Counted from the stretch's first letter, positions 1-5,263 are shown. The stretch: DNA of 5,263 nt from Desulfovibrionaceae bacterium (GCA_017613475.1 JAGADT010000161.1:1-5263); one strand, 5' to 3'. Made by a program: numbers and translations. The notes: generated from the letters alone by a model not told the origin.

Positions 1-1
1 C

Positions 2-175
2 CCCAAAGGCTCGGAAACCATAAACTGGGTGCTGGGCAAGCCCTCCCAGCAGGAACGGGAAGCCTTCCAGCGGCTCATACCCGCGGCCTGCGACTGCGTT
101 CGCGCCTTTGCGGAAGGCAGCCCTGAAAAAGCCACGCGCCTAGCCAATGGGTACAGGGACGCCGAGATGCAATAG
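2..175 (+). CDS. C-terminal end of an unrecognised protein (partial, cut by left edge)
   Basis: The frame starting at base 2 is open from the window edge to a TAG at 173-175 and gives the last 57 residues of a protein that starts outside the window. Codon choice is GC-rich in third positions, as in the other genes here, which supports real coding. The tail is mainly helical in character: a QQEREAFQRLIPAA segment, then CDCVRAFAEG and EKATRLANGYRD. It has no membrane segment and ends in EMQ. The pair of cysteines (CDC) is not enough to call a metal site. I do not recognise the family. No T-tract terminator follows the stop, so transcription may run into the gap before the aldehyde dehydrogenase gene. 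Confidence 0.6.
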   Translation, partial: PKGSETINWVLGKPSQQEREAFQRLIPAACDCVRAFAEGSPEKATRLANGYRDAEMQ

Positions 176-583
176 CCTGAACTCTTTCCCCGAGACATAT
201 CCGATACTACCAGGCAGACAGACAGGAGGCACACAACATCCTTATGTCTGTCCTTTGGAGCCAATAAAAATCTCAGTGTGCTGTTAACATTCACGCAGAG
301 AAACATTTTCTTTCCCAGAAAAGCTGCCTTTATCCGCCTGATCAGACTCGGACCTGAAGACACGGAGATTAAAGGCGGCTTTCATATTTTTCAAACGCCA
401 CACTATCATATACCTGTGCACTCCGCCGCGCGATGTCGTGAGCCAGGCCAAAGCCTTCACTGCCGTCTTGATATAAGGCAGATCGATTTCCCCATGCCCC
501 TCCTTGTAAAAATTCCCGGAGAAAGGTACTTCTAAGGCACCTTCCCACAACCAAACGCACTGCAAGCAAAAAAGGAAACGACA
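176..583. other. Gene-free upstream region of the aldehyde dehydrogenase gene
   Basis: About 400 bases with no supported gene. The stretch is visibly richer in A+T than the flanking genes, and short ORFs on either strand lack a Shine-Dalgarno site and protein-like composition. It holds an 8-bp inverted repeat (217-224 with 245-252), a GTTAAC palindrome near 283-288 and the Shine-Dalgarno site of the downstream gene (571-576). I found no convincing -35/-10 pair: candidates such as TTGTAA at 504-509 lack an acceptable -10 at the right distance. The aldehyde dehydrogenase promoter presumably lies here but cannot be placed. It may also be the remains of a decayed gene, but no frame gives a recognisable protein. 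Confidence 0.6.
217..252. repeat. Inverted repeat GACAGACA / TGTCTGTC, possible operator
   Basis: Perfect 8-bp arms at 217-224 and 245-252 are separated by 20 bases. The downstream arm can also pair through AGACATA at 193-199 with TATGTCT at 243-249, so two alternative pairings exist. There is no T-tract, so it does not look like a terminator for the gene ending at 175. It could be a protein-binding site or chance. Confidence 0.3.
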
Positions 584-2044
584 ATGAAACAGCTCAATGA
601 TCCCACGCTGTTCAGGATGAAAAACTATATCAACGGGCAATGGATTGACGCTGACTCTGGCAAGACCATAGCCGTAGAGAACCCCGCAACGCTGGAGCCG
701 CTTGGCACGGTGCCGGACTGCGGCTCCGCGGAAATGCAGCGGGCCATTGACGCTGCCTCCGCGGCCTGGCATGCGTGGCGAGCCAAAACCAGCGCTGAGC
801 GCTGCGCCTGCCTTCTTGAATGGTACCGCCTGATTAAGGAAAACACCCCTGACCTCGCCCGCATCCTCACCCTGGAGCAGGGCAAGCCCCTGGCGGAATC
901 GCTTGGCGAAATCACCCAGAACAGCGGCTACATCCCCTGGTTTGCCGAAGAAGCGCGCCGACTGTGCGGCGAAACGGTACCCACGCCCCGCCACGGGGTA
1001 CGGCCAATCACCCACTGGCAGCCTGTAGGCGTGGTTTTTGCCATTACGCCGTGGAATTTCCCCATCGGCATGATCCCCCGCAAGGCTGCCCCTGCCCTGG
1101 CCGCTGGCTGCACTTTTATTGCCAGGCCCTCTTCCGCTACGCCGTTCTCCGCGCTGGCATTGGCGGCCCTGGCTGAAAAAGCCGGCATCCCAGCGGGGGT
1201 GTTCAACGTTATCACCGGACAGACGCAGCCCATTGTGGATACCATGGCTGCGGACAAGCGTGTGCGGAAAGTAACCTTTACCGGCTCCACCGCCGTTGGC
1301 AAAAGCCTTATGGCTGCCTGCGCCGGAACTGTGAAGCGCGTTTCCCTGGAGCTTGGCGGCAACGCCCCCTTTATTATTTTTGACGACGCAGACCCTGATA
1401 AGGCGGCCGCCCTCTGCGTGGCCAGCAAATTCCGCAACGCGGGCCAAACCTGCATCTGCACCAACCGCGTGCTTGTGCAGCAGGGCATTAAAGACGCCTT
1501 TATGCGGGCATTCACGGAAAAGGTGAAGGCTCTGGTGGTTGGCAGCGGGCTTGAGGCCAAGACCACTGTTGGCCCCCTGATCAGCGAAACGGCCCTGAAC
1601 AACGTTGCATCCATTGTACGCGATGCCCTGGACAAAGGCGCCAAGCTGCTCACAGGCGGGCACCCGCATGCACTTGGCGGGCGCTTTTTTGAGCCGACCG
1701 TGCTGGATAATGCCACCACGGAAATGCGCGCCTTCACGGAAGAAATCTTTGGACCTGTCGCCCCGGTATTCACCTTTGAAAGCGAGAAAGAAGCGCTGGA
1801 GCTTGCCAACCGCACAAACTACGGACTTGCCGCCTACGTATGCACGCAGAACGCCGGGCGCATTTTCCGCATGATCGAAGGCCTGGAATACGGCATGGTT
1901 GGCGTAAACGACGTTTCCCTTGCCGCGCCGGAAACACCTTTCGGCGGCGTAAAGGAAAGCGGTGTTGGCCGCGAGGGCGGGCACGAAAGCCTAAAGGACT
2001 TTATGGACGCAAGGCTTGCCGTGCTGGGCGATATTGAAGGCTGA
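584..2044 (+). CDS. NAD(P)-dependent aldehyde dehydrogenase, succinate-semialdehyde dehydrogenase (GabD) type
   Basis: Complete 486-residue aldehyde dehydrogenase, close to the usual 480-490. The N-terminus (MKQLNDPTLFR, then INGQW) lines up with E. coli GabD, which with AAAGGA at 571-576 fixes the start at 584. Visible motifs: PWNFP with Asn158, the nucleotide-binding FTGSTAVG at 232-239, LELGG with general base Glu256, NAGQTC with catalytic Cys290, EEIFGP with Glu387 and Phe389, and PFGGVKESG at 452-460. Cys292 follows the nucleophile as in human SSADH, where that pair is a redox switch. The two arginines that bind the succinate-semialdehyde carboxylate in SSADH appear retained (Arg166, Arg284). 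Two departures stand out. The near-invariant Lys of the KPA cofactor motif is Arg181 (AGG), and the pocket Ser before PFGG is Ala447. Expected reaction: cytosolic oxidation of succinate semialdehyde to succinate. Glutarate or 2-oxoglutarate semialdehyde remain possible, so no symbol is assigned. It is monocistronic here, with no GABA transaminase or regulator beside it. Confidence 0.93.
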   Translation: MKQLNDPTLFRMKNYINGQWIDADSGKTIAVENPATLEPLGTVPDCGSAEMQRAIDAASAAWHAWRAKTSAERCACLLEWYRLIKENTPDLARILTLEQGKPLAESLGEITQNSGYIPWFAEEARRLCGETVPTPRHGVRPITHWQPVGVVFAITPWNFPIGMIPRKAAPALAAGCTFIARPSSATPFSALALAALAEKAGIPAGVFNVITGQTQPIVDTMAADKRVRKVTFTGSTAVGKSLMAACAGTVKRVSLELGGNAPFIIFDDADPDKAAALCVASKFRNAGQTCICTNRVLVQQGIKDAFMRAFTEKVKALVVGSGLEAKTTVGPLISETALNNVASIVRDALDKGAKLLTGGHPHALGGRFFEPTVLDNATTEMRAFTEEIFGPVAPVFTFESEKEALELANRTNYGLAAYVCTQNAGRIFRMIEGLEYGMVGVNDVSLAAPETPFGGVKESGVGREGGHESLKDFMDARLAVLGDIEG

Positions 2045-2090
2045 AGTAATTTCATTCCCCTGCCTTCTGCGCAGTAATAACTTTAACCCG

Positions 2091-2133
2091 TAAAAAACGC
2101 CGGATGCCAGCTTTGGGGACTGACATCCGGCGT
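2091..2133 (-). terminator. Intrinsic terminator of the minus-strand lipoprotein gene, between convergent genes
   Basis: A 14-bp stem (2097-2110 with 2120-2133, ACGCCGGATG on the outer left arm) has one C/A mismatch and a 9-base loop. Read on the minus strand, the hairpin runs directly into six T (complement of the A run at 2092-2097, whose last A belongs to the stem) 33 bases after the lipoprotein stop. On the plus strand the hairpin is followed by GCTAAAAAAC, not T residues, so it is a classical terminator only for the minus strand. The plus-strand aldehyde dehydrogenase transcript would meet the same hairpin without a U tract. Confidence 0.85.
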
Positions 2134-2165
2134 GCTAAAAAACTCAACTTTAAGGACTAGAAGCC

Positions 2166-2573
2166 TTAGTCCTCATAATACGAAATGTTTGTGCTGACCC
2201 GCTGCGTGTAATTCGCGCCACAGCCAATACCCTCGCCGCTGAACTGGTAGCGTTCCGTCACAGTCTGCCCGGCGGGCACTAAAAGCGTCATTCCGGACTG
2301 CTTCTTCTGGGCGGTAAAGCAGGTTTCTCCGGTAAGATCATTGCGCACGGTCATCAGCACATCCAGATAGTACACCTGACCTGTATCGCCGCCAGTATTG
2401 GTGTACTGGAGGGTTACATTTGCCTTGTTATCGGCAAACGAAGACTCCACGCACTCACAGTTGATTTTGGCCTTGGCTGGAGCCGCAGGGCGCACAGGCG
2501 CCTGCTTTGCGCAACCAGCCAGCAAAAGCGCCGCAACGCCAACGCTCAGCACTGTCATTCCAAAAAATTTCAT
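2166..2573 (-). CDS. Small outer-membrane-type lipoprotein of unknown function
   Basis: A 135-residue protein. The N-terminus is a lipoprotein signal peptide: MKFFG, a hydrophobic stretch, then the lipobox Leu18-Ala19-Gly20-Cys21. Cys21 should be lipidated, and Ala at +2 (no Asp) predicts outer-membrane sorting by the Lol rule. A Pro/Ala/Lys-rich linker (22-36) leads to a domain of about 100 residues rich in beta-type segments (NVTLQYTN, VYYLDVLMTV, TVTERYQF, RVSTNISYY), consistent with a beta-sandwich. Besides Cys21 the mature part has exactly four cysteines (39, 41, 85, 118), enough for two periplasmic disulfides. The start is supported by an AAGGAAGGAAG purine run upstream of the ATG. It lies 59 bases downstream of the small exported protein gene with no terminator between, so the two are probably cotranscribed. 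I do not recognise a named family; the lipoprotein call is firm, the function is not. Confidence 0.88.
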   Translation of the reverse strand: MKFFGMTVLSVGVAALLLAGCAKQAPVRPAAPAKAKINCECVESSFADNKANVTLQYTNTGGDTGQVYYLDVLMTVRNDLTGETCFTAQKKQSGMTLLVPAGQTVTERYQFSGEGIGCGANYTQRVSTNISYYED

Positions 2574-2632
2574 GTCTTCCTTCCTTTATCCTTCACTCTG
2601 CACACACAAAGCACACAAATAACAAGGCAGGC

Positions 2633-3139
2633 TCACATGGCCGCCCTGCCCGCGCGAAACGTTTTTGACGCGGTTTTTACAAGCGCGCCATAACGCTCTT
2701 TCAGCTCTTTTGGATAGCGGATTTCCAGAAAAAGCGAAACATCCCCGCTGTACAGGCATTTCACATAGCGGATTTCTCCGCCCGCAAAGCCGGAAAGCAC
2801 AAACCAGCTTTCCCGCGGTGCTACGCGCCGGTAAGTCACGCTGCCAAAGCTTTTTTCCTGTTCCGCAAGGACCTGGGAAAAGCTCTGCCCCAGCACGCCA
2901 GGGCCCCTGGTACCATAGGCCAGCAAGGTCAGCCCCTGGCCATCCCGGACTGTTATGCCGTCGCCATTCTGCGCTTCCTCAGCCTCATAGCTGCCTGGCG
3001 CAAGTGAAAGCGAAAAACCGTAGCGGGCATTGGCATACTGAGGAGACTGCGCATCCAGCGTTACGCTTTCTGCAAAACACGGAAAAAGCGCAACGCCAAG
3101 CAGCACAAGAACGATACACAGATTCAGCAGCTTCTTCAT
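2633..3139 (-). CDS. Small Sec-exported protein of unknown function
   Basis: A 168-residue protein from the ATG at 3139. Lys2-Lys3 and a hydrophobic run (4-20) form a Sec signal peptide, with likely cleavage after Ala23 (Pro-Cys-Phe-Ala before Glu-Ser). The context around Cys21 (LFPC) is not a lipobox. The mature part of about 145 residues has features I associate with a widespread class of uncharacterised secreted proteobacterial proteins: NARYGFS (37-43) near the start, NGDG (58-61), VTYRR (101-105), WFVLSG (112-117), YVK (125-127) and RYP (141-143). No catalytic motif is evident; an envelope or ligand-binding role is a guess. An in-frame GTG at 3148 would add three residues, but it overlaps the Shine-Dalgarno site, so the ATG is preferred. 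It follows the LRR gene on the same strand, but a terminator separates them. Confidence 0.85.
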   Translation of the reverse strand: MKKLLNLCIVLVLLGVALFPCFAESVTLDAQSPQYANARYGFSLSLAPGSYEAEEAQNGDGITVRDGQGLTLLAYGTRGPGVLGQSFSQVLAEQEKSFGSVTYRRVAPRESWFVLSGFAGGEIRYVKCLYSGDVSLFLEIRYPKELKERYGALVKTASKTFRAGRAAM

Positions 3140-3147
3140 CACGCACA

Positions 3148-3152
3148 CCCCT
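3148..3152 (-). promoter_or_regulatory. Ribosome binding site that decides the start of the 168-residue protein
   Basis: On the minus strand AGGGG lies 8 bases before the ATG at 3139-3137. It touches the alternative GTG at 3148-3146, leaving no spacer, so translation should begin at the ATG. Confidence 0.6.
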
Positions 3153-3182
3153 AGTCAACGCCCAAAACAAGAACGGCAGGTT

Positions 3183-3212
3183 AAAAAAGGGGAAGGCTGG
3201 CAAGCCCTCCCC
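3183..3212 (-). terminator. Intrinsic terminator after the LRR gene
   Basis: A 10-position stem (3189-3198 with 3203-3212) with one A/C mismatch and a tetraloop (3199-3202) is followed on the minus strand by six T (complement of 3183-3188). It begins 12 bases after the LRR stop codon. It should end most LRR transcripts before the small exported protein gene, which then needs its own promoter or depends on read-through. Confidence 0.83.
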
Positions 3213-3223
3213 CAAACATCCGC

Positions 3224-4723
3224 CTAGTTTAAGGTGACCTTTACGTTCTGCGGCACAGCCTTCAGCTGTTCATCCGTAAACGCACCCTTGGACAGGGAAA
3301 GATTCTTCAGGGCCGGGAAATTCTTGAGGCTTTCCAGGCTGGAAACGCCCTTCACGCCCTTCAGGGAAAGGCTGCGCAGCTTGGGCAGCCCGCTCATGGC
3401 CTCAAAATTGGCAACCTTGCTCTTATCCAGCTCAAGGGTCGTCAGTTCAGGCAGGTCCTTAAGCTTTGCCAGGTCAAAAGCAGGCGCGTTTTCCGCGGCA
3501 TTCAGCTCACGGGCCTGAATATTCTTTAACGCAGAAAGGCCCGTAAAATCAGGATTAAGGGCTGTCTCCTTGGCGAGGGTGAGCTTTTTCAGGTTCTTCA
3601 GGTTCGTCAGGAAGGCAAGGTCAAGAGGCTCGCCGGCCTTCACATTGATCTCGCGCAGGCAAAGCTGCTCAAGGTTGGGCAGCGTGCCGATGGCGGCAAA
3701 ATTCTTTGCATCCAGGGCCGTATCAATGGTCAAATCCTTCAGCGAAGGCACAGAGGAAAGGAAGCCCAGGTCGCCAACGGATACCCGCATGCTCCAGATC
3801 TTGAATTTTTCCAGGCTCTTGGCGCCGGCAAGGGGAGTGTAGTCCGTCACGTATTCGGCGAACACATCAAATTCCTTCAGCTTGTCCAGACCGGCAATCC
3901 ACGAAATATCCTTCAGCTGCGTCAATCCGCCATCCAGTTTGGTGAGCTGCGTCAGCTTGCCAAGCGTGCTGTAGTCACTGCCCTTGGTGGCATAATACGT
4001 AAGTTCCTTCAGGTTGGGGCAGCCAGCCAGGGGGCTGAAATCTTTCACGCTCGCGCCGTACAGATTGACTTTTTCCAGATTGGGCAGCTTGGCCAACGCG
4101 GAAAGATCACCGATGGAAGATCCTGTCAGGTTTACTTCCTTAAGGCCTGTCAGTGCGGCAAGCGGTTCCAGGTCCTTCACATTCACGTTCAGGCGGATGG
4201 TCTTGAGCGCCGTAAGGGCGGGGAGACCCACAAGCGACGTTACGCCCTGACTGCTCACCGCAACTTTGGTCAGGTTGGTGAGCTTGCTCATCCACTCCAG
4301 GCTGCCTTCCGAGCCGCCGTAAGCCACATTAAGGTCCGAAAGTCCGGTCAGACCGGCGAGCGGAGACATATCCGCCACATCAGGGCAGGAAAGCTCCAGG
4401 CGTTTCAGCTTGCTCAGCCCCGCAAGGGGGGCAAGGCTAGTGAGCCCGCCTTTTGCGGCCGTGACCTTCAGGGAAACGACATCAGGAAAGGCCTTGGCAA
4501 AGGACTCAAGGCCGACATTGTCGATTTTATCAAGGTTGAAGCCCAGTTTGGAAACATCACTGGCGCCGGCGGCTTTCATCTGATTCCTGGCCTCGGCAAT
4601 CTGCGCGTCATTCACAAGCTCCTTGAAAACGACGCCGGATTTGGTGGCCTTCACAGCAGGCTCAGCCAGCACGGGGCTGGATAAAAGGGATATGGCTGCG
4701 GCAGCCAGAAGAATCCGTTTCAT
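3224..4723 (-). CDS. Secreted leucine-rich-repeat protein (SDS22/internalin-like repeats)
   Basis: A 499-residue protein. MKR plus an Ala/Leu-rich core forms a Sec signal peptide, with cleavage expected after Ala20 (SPVLA before EPAV). A short helical N-cap (about 29-71) precedes about 18 leucine-rich repeats (72-484) of roughly 22-24 residues, following the SDS22/internalin pattern in which L..L..L.L is followed by a turn and D-L-x-P-L. A short tail (485-499) closes the solenoid. There is no C-terminal membrane helix, LPXTG sorting signal or enzymatic domain, so it should be soluble in the periplasm or released. Cysteines are few (113, 235, 355). Such solenoids usually bind proteins; the partner is unknown. 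The start is set by AAAGGAGG six bases upstream. An in-frame ATG at 4795 lacks a Shine-Dalgarno site and would bury the signal peptide. The gene is followed by its own terminator and preceded by a structured leader. Confidence 0.92.
   Translation of the reverse strand: MKRILLAAAAISLLSSPVLAEPAVKATKSGVVFKELVNDAQIAEARNQMKAAGASDVSKLGFNLDKIDNVGLESFAKAFPDVVSLKVTAAKGGLTSLAPLAGLSKLKRLELSCPDVADMSPLAGLTGLSDLNVAYGGSEGSLEWMSKLTNLTKVAVSSQGVTSLVGLPALTALKTIRLNVNVKDLEPLAALTGLKEVNLTGSSIGDLSALAKLPNLEKVNLYGASVKDFSPLAGCPNLKELTYYATKGSDYSTLGKLTQLTKLDGGLTQLKDISWIAGLDKLKEFDVFAEYVTDYTPLAGAKSLEKFKIWSMRVSVGDLGFLSSVPSLKDLTIDTALDAKNFAAIGTLPNLEQLCLREINVKAGEPLDLAFLTNLKNLKKLTLAKETALNPDFTGLSALKNIQARELNAAENAPAFDLAKLKDLPELTTLELDKSKVANFEAMSGLPKLRSLSLKGVKGVSSLESLKNFPALKNLSLSKGAFTDEQLKAVPQNVKVTLN
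3272..4510 (-). repeat. About 18 tandem LRR-encoding units of roughly 66-72 bp
   Basis: Residues 72-484 of the LRR protein divide into about 18 diverged units averaging 23 residues. Well-formed examples are LEPLAALTGLKEVNLTGSS (185-203) and LSALAKLPNLEKVNLYGAS (207-225). On the plus strand the DNA shows it as recurring CTTCAG/CCAGG-type words. Units at 311-330 and 354-368 are longer than the rest and break the period slightly. The copies are too diverged to be recent duplications. Confidence 0.85.
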
Positions 4724-4729
4724 AAATGG

Positions 4730-4737
4730 CCTCCTTT
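4730..4737 (-). promoter_or_regulatory. Strong ribosome binding site of the LRR gene
   Basis: On the minus strand AAAGGAGG lies six bases before the ATG at 4723-4721. It is a near-perfect Shine-Dalgarno sequence and selects this ATG over the in-frame ATG at 4795. Confidence 0.85.
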
Positions 4738-4766
4738 CAGAAAGAATCGGTAAAATCCAAACACAG

Positions 4767-4790
4767 AAAAAAACGGCGCGCATCACGCGC
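4767..4790 (-). terminator. Possible leader terminator or attenuator upstream of the LRR gene
   Basis: On the minus strand a 5-bp all-GC stem (4776-4780 with 4786-4790, 5-base loop) is followed after two or three bases by seven T (complement of 4767-4773). It lies about 45-65 bases before the LRR start codon and has no upstream minus-strand gene in the window to terminate. The stem is short for an efficient terminator, so this is tentative. Confidence 0.3.
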
Positions 4791-4814
4791 AGCATCTTTG
4801 TAAAATCAACCGGA

Positions 4815-4838
4815 GCTGCCTCTTCAGCAGCAAGAGGC
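4815..4838 (-). promoter_or_regulatory. Two mutually exclusive hairpins in the LRR leader region
   Basis: GCCTCTT at 4818-4824 pairs perfectly with AAGAGGC at 4832-4838 (7-base loop). GCTGC at 4815-4819 pairs with GCAGC at 4827-4831. The two overlap, so only one can form. They would matter as RNA only if LRR transcription starts upstream of about 4840 on the minus strand; otherwise the longer one could be an operator. Confidence 0.3.
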
Positions 4839-4969
4839 GCAACAGGATGCAGACAAATGACTGCTTCTGATACGCCGTTCTCCGGCCTGTTTTTGCCATA
4901 TCATTCCGCACCAAATAACGCAAATCCCGCGCTTCAATGCGGTTACCCAAAAATCACAGTGCTGAAATG

Positions 4970-4998
4970 GTGACCTCTGTGTTTTTTTAGGCTATCAT
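4970..4998 (+). promoter_or_regulatory. Sigma-70-type promoter for the TMEM43-family gene
   Basis: -35 GTGACC (4970-4975, four of six matches to TTGACA), a 17-base spacer containing seven T, and -10 TATCAT (4993-4998, five of six). Transcription would start around 5004-5006, giving a leader of about 58 bases before the ATG at 5063. The -35 hexamer overlaps one of two GGTNACC words. Confidence 0.5.
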
Positions 4999-5062
4999 TC
5001 GCTGTGCCTTAAGGCTTTCAGCGCCGATGTTATTTGATGGCATCTTAAAAGGAGACCTTGCC

Positions 5063-5263
5063 ATGGTACCGGAAAACGATTCCTTTACTGAAACCACAAC
5101 CACAAGCTGGGGATCCCGCCTGGGTAATTCCTTCAAGGGCATCTTAACGGGATTGGTGATCATCGCCGCCGCAACCTGCCTTTTGTACTGGAATGAAGGA
5201 CGCACCGTGCAGACGGGCGACGCCATTACTGAGGCGCAGCTCGCGGCTGTTGCCATGCCCAGC
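5063..5263 (+). CDS. TMEM43-family membrane protein, N-terminal part (cut by right edge)
   Basis: The ATG at 5063 lies seven bases after AAAAGGAGA (5047-5055) and opens a frame that stays open for 67 codons to the window end. After a polar, Thr-rich N-terminus (FTETTTTSW, residues 8-16), the segment SRLGNSFKG leads into a hydrophobic helix (about 26-43). This is followed by the tryptophan/asparagine signature YWNEGRTVQT (43-52). The order of short cytoplasmic tail, first membrane helix, then WNEGR just beyond it is what I recall for the TMEM43 (LUMA) family, whose bacterial members have a large extracytoplasmic domain and further C-terminal membrane helices; those parts would lie outside the window. 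The bacterial function is not established. It is divergent from the LRR gene. Family call from memory, fairly confident; gene reality is high. Confidence 0.8.
   Translation, partial: MVPENDSFTETTTTSWGSRLGNSFKGILTGLVIIAAATCLLYWNEGRTVQTGDAITEAQLAAVAMPS

Larger units (their letters stand above)
4724..5062. other. Divergent intergenic region between the LRR and TMEM43-family genes
   Basis: 339 bases between divergent starts. On the minus side it holds the LRR leader with two overlapping hairpins (4815-4838) and a short GC hairpin with a T tract (4767-4790). On the plus side it holds a sigma-70-like promoter (4970-4998) and the Shine-Dalgarno site of the TMEM43-family gene (AAAAGGAGA, 5047-5055). 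Two GGTNACC words lie at 4941-4947 and 4969-4975. I see no gene in it. A minus-strand LRR promoter is only weakly suggested: TTGCGT and TATGGC, 17 bases apart, in the complement of about 4894-4922. Confidence 0.6.

Noticed and set aside
278..535. 85-codon plus-strand frame in the upstream gap
   Set aside because: No Shine-Dalgarno site, unusual composition for this genome and no recognisable family.
928..1815. 295-codon minus-strand open frame inside the aldehyde dehydrogenase gene
   Set aside because: Ser/Ala/Arg-rich antisense shadow without motifs or a ribosome site.
284..1984. 566-codon open frame on the minus strand opposite the aldehyde dehydrogenase
   Set aside because: It is the antisense shadow of a GC-rich gene; its composition is Gly/Arg/His-rich low-complexity with no family motif, and the plus strand encodes a complete enzyme with all catalytic motifs.
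2665..3237. 190-codon plus-strand frame opposite the small exported protein
   Set aside because: Pro/Ser/Arg-rich antisense shadow that even runs through the LRR terminator.
3272..4510. Regular repeats that might suggest a CRISPR or satellite array
   Set aside because: The periodicity is explained by diverged leucine-rich repeats in an open reading frame; there are no identical repeats with unique spacers.
4724..4795. Extension of the LRR protein to the upstream ATG at 4795
   Set aside because: No ribosome site at 4795, whereas AAAGGAGG precedes the ATG at 4723, which starts a typical signal peptide; the extension would also translate through the hairpin and T tract.
4874..4894. Small hairpin GCCG/CGGC followed by T residues on the plus strand
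   Set aside because: Only a 4-bp stem and there is no plus-strand gene upstream to terminate.
4623..4973. 116-codon plus-strand frame spanning the LRR start and the intergenic region
   Set aside because: Its first third is antisense to the LRR signal peptide and leader; no ribosome site or family motif.

Overview
The window looks like an ordinary chromosomal stretch of a Gram-negative bacterium. It shows a Sec-secreted leucine-rich-repeat protein, a lipoprotein with an LAGC lipobox and Ala at +2, GC-rich codon use and clear Shine-Dalgarno sites. A Desulfovibrio-like deltaproteobacterium would fit this gene mix, but that is an impression from memory and nothing in the window proves it. There is no rRNA, tRNA, insertion sequence, integrase or CRISPR array.

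Layout: (1) The left edge holds the last 57 codons of an unrecognised plus-strand gene (2-175). (2) A gene-free, relatively AT-rich stretch of about 400 bp (176-583) carries inverted repeats. (3) A complete aldehyde dehydrogenase of the succinate-semialdehyde dehydrogenase (GabD) type lies at 584-2044 (+). (4) Three convergent minus-strand genes follow, all encoding exported proteins: a small lipoprotein (2166-2573), a small Sec-exported protein (2633-3139) and a large periplasmic or surface LRR protein (3224-4723). (5) A divergent regulatory region of about 340 bp (4724-5062) leads to the start of a TMEM43-family membrane protein (5063 to the right edge, +).

Transcription units suggested by the sequence: the LRR gene has its own minus-strand intrinsic terminator (3183-3212). 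The small exported protein and the lipoprotein probably form a two-gene unit ending at a second minus-strand terminator (2091-2133), which lies between them and the convergent aldehyde dehydrogenase gene. The TMEM43 gene has a plausible sigma-70 promoter (4970-4998). The LRR leader contains two mutually exclusive hairpins followed by a short GC hairpin with a T7 tract, which could be an attenuator but may be chance.

The aldehyde dehydrogenase is the only gene with a confident biochemical role (oxidation of a small carboxylated aldehyde, probably succinate semialdehyde). The other genes form an envelope-related neighbourhood of unknown function. I did not find a convincing new defence or mobile system. 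The most checkable oddities are the Lys-to-Arg change in the cofactor-binding motif of the dehydrogenase and the LRR leader structure.
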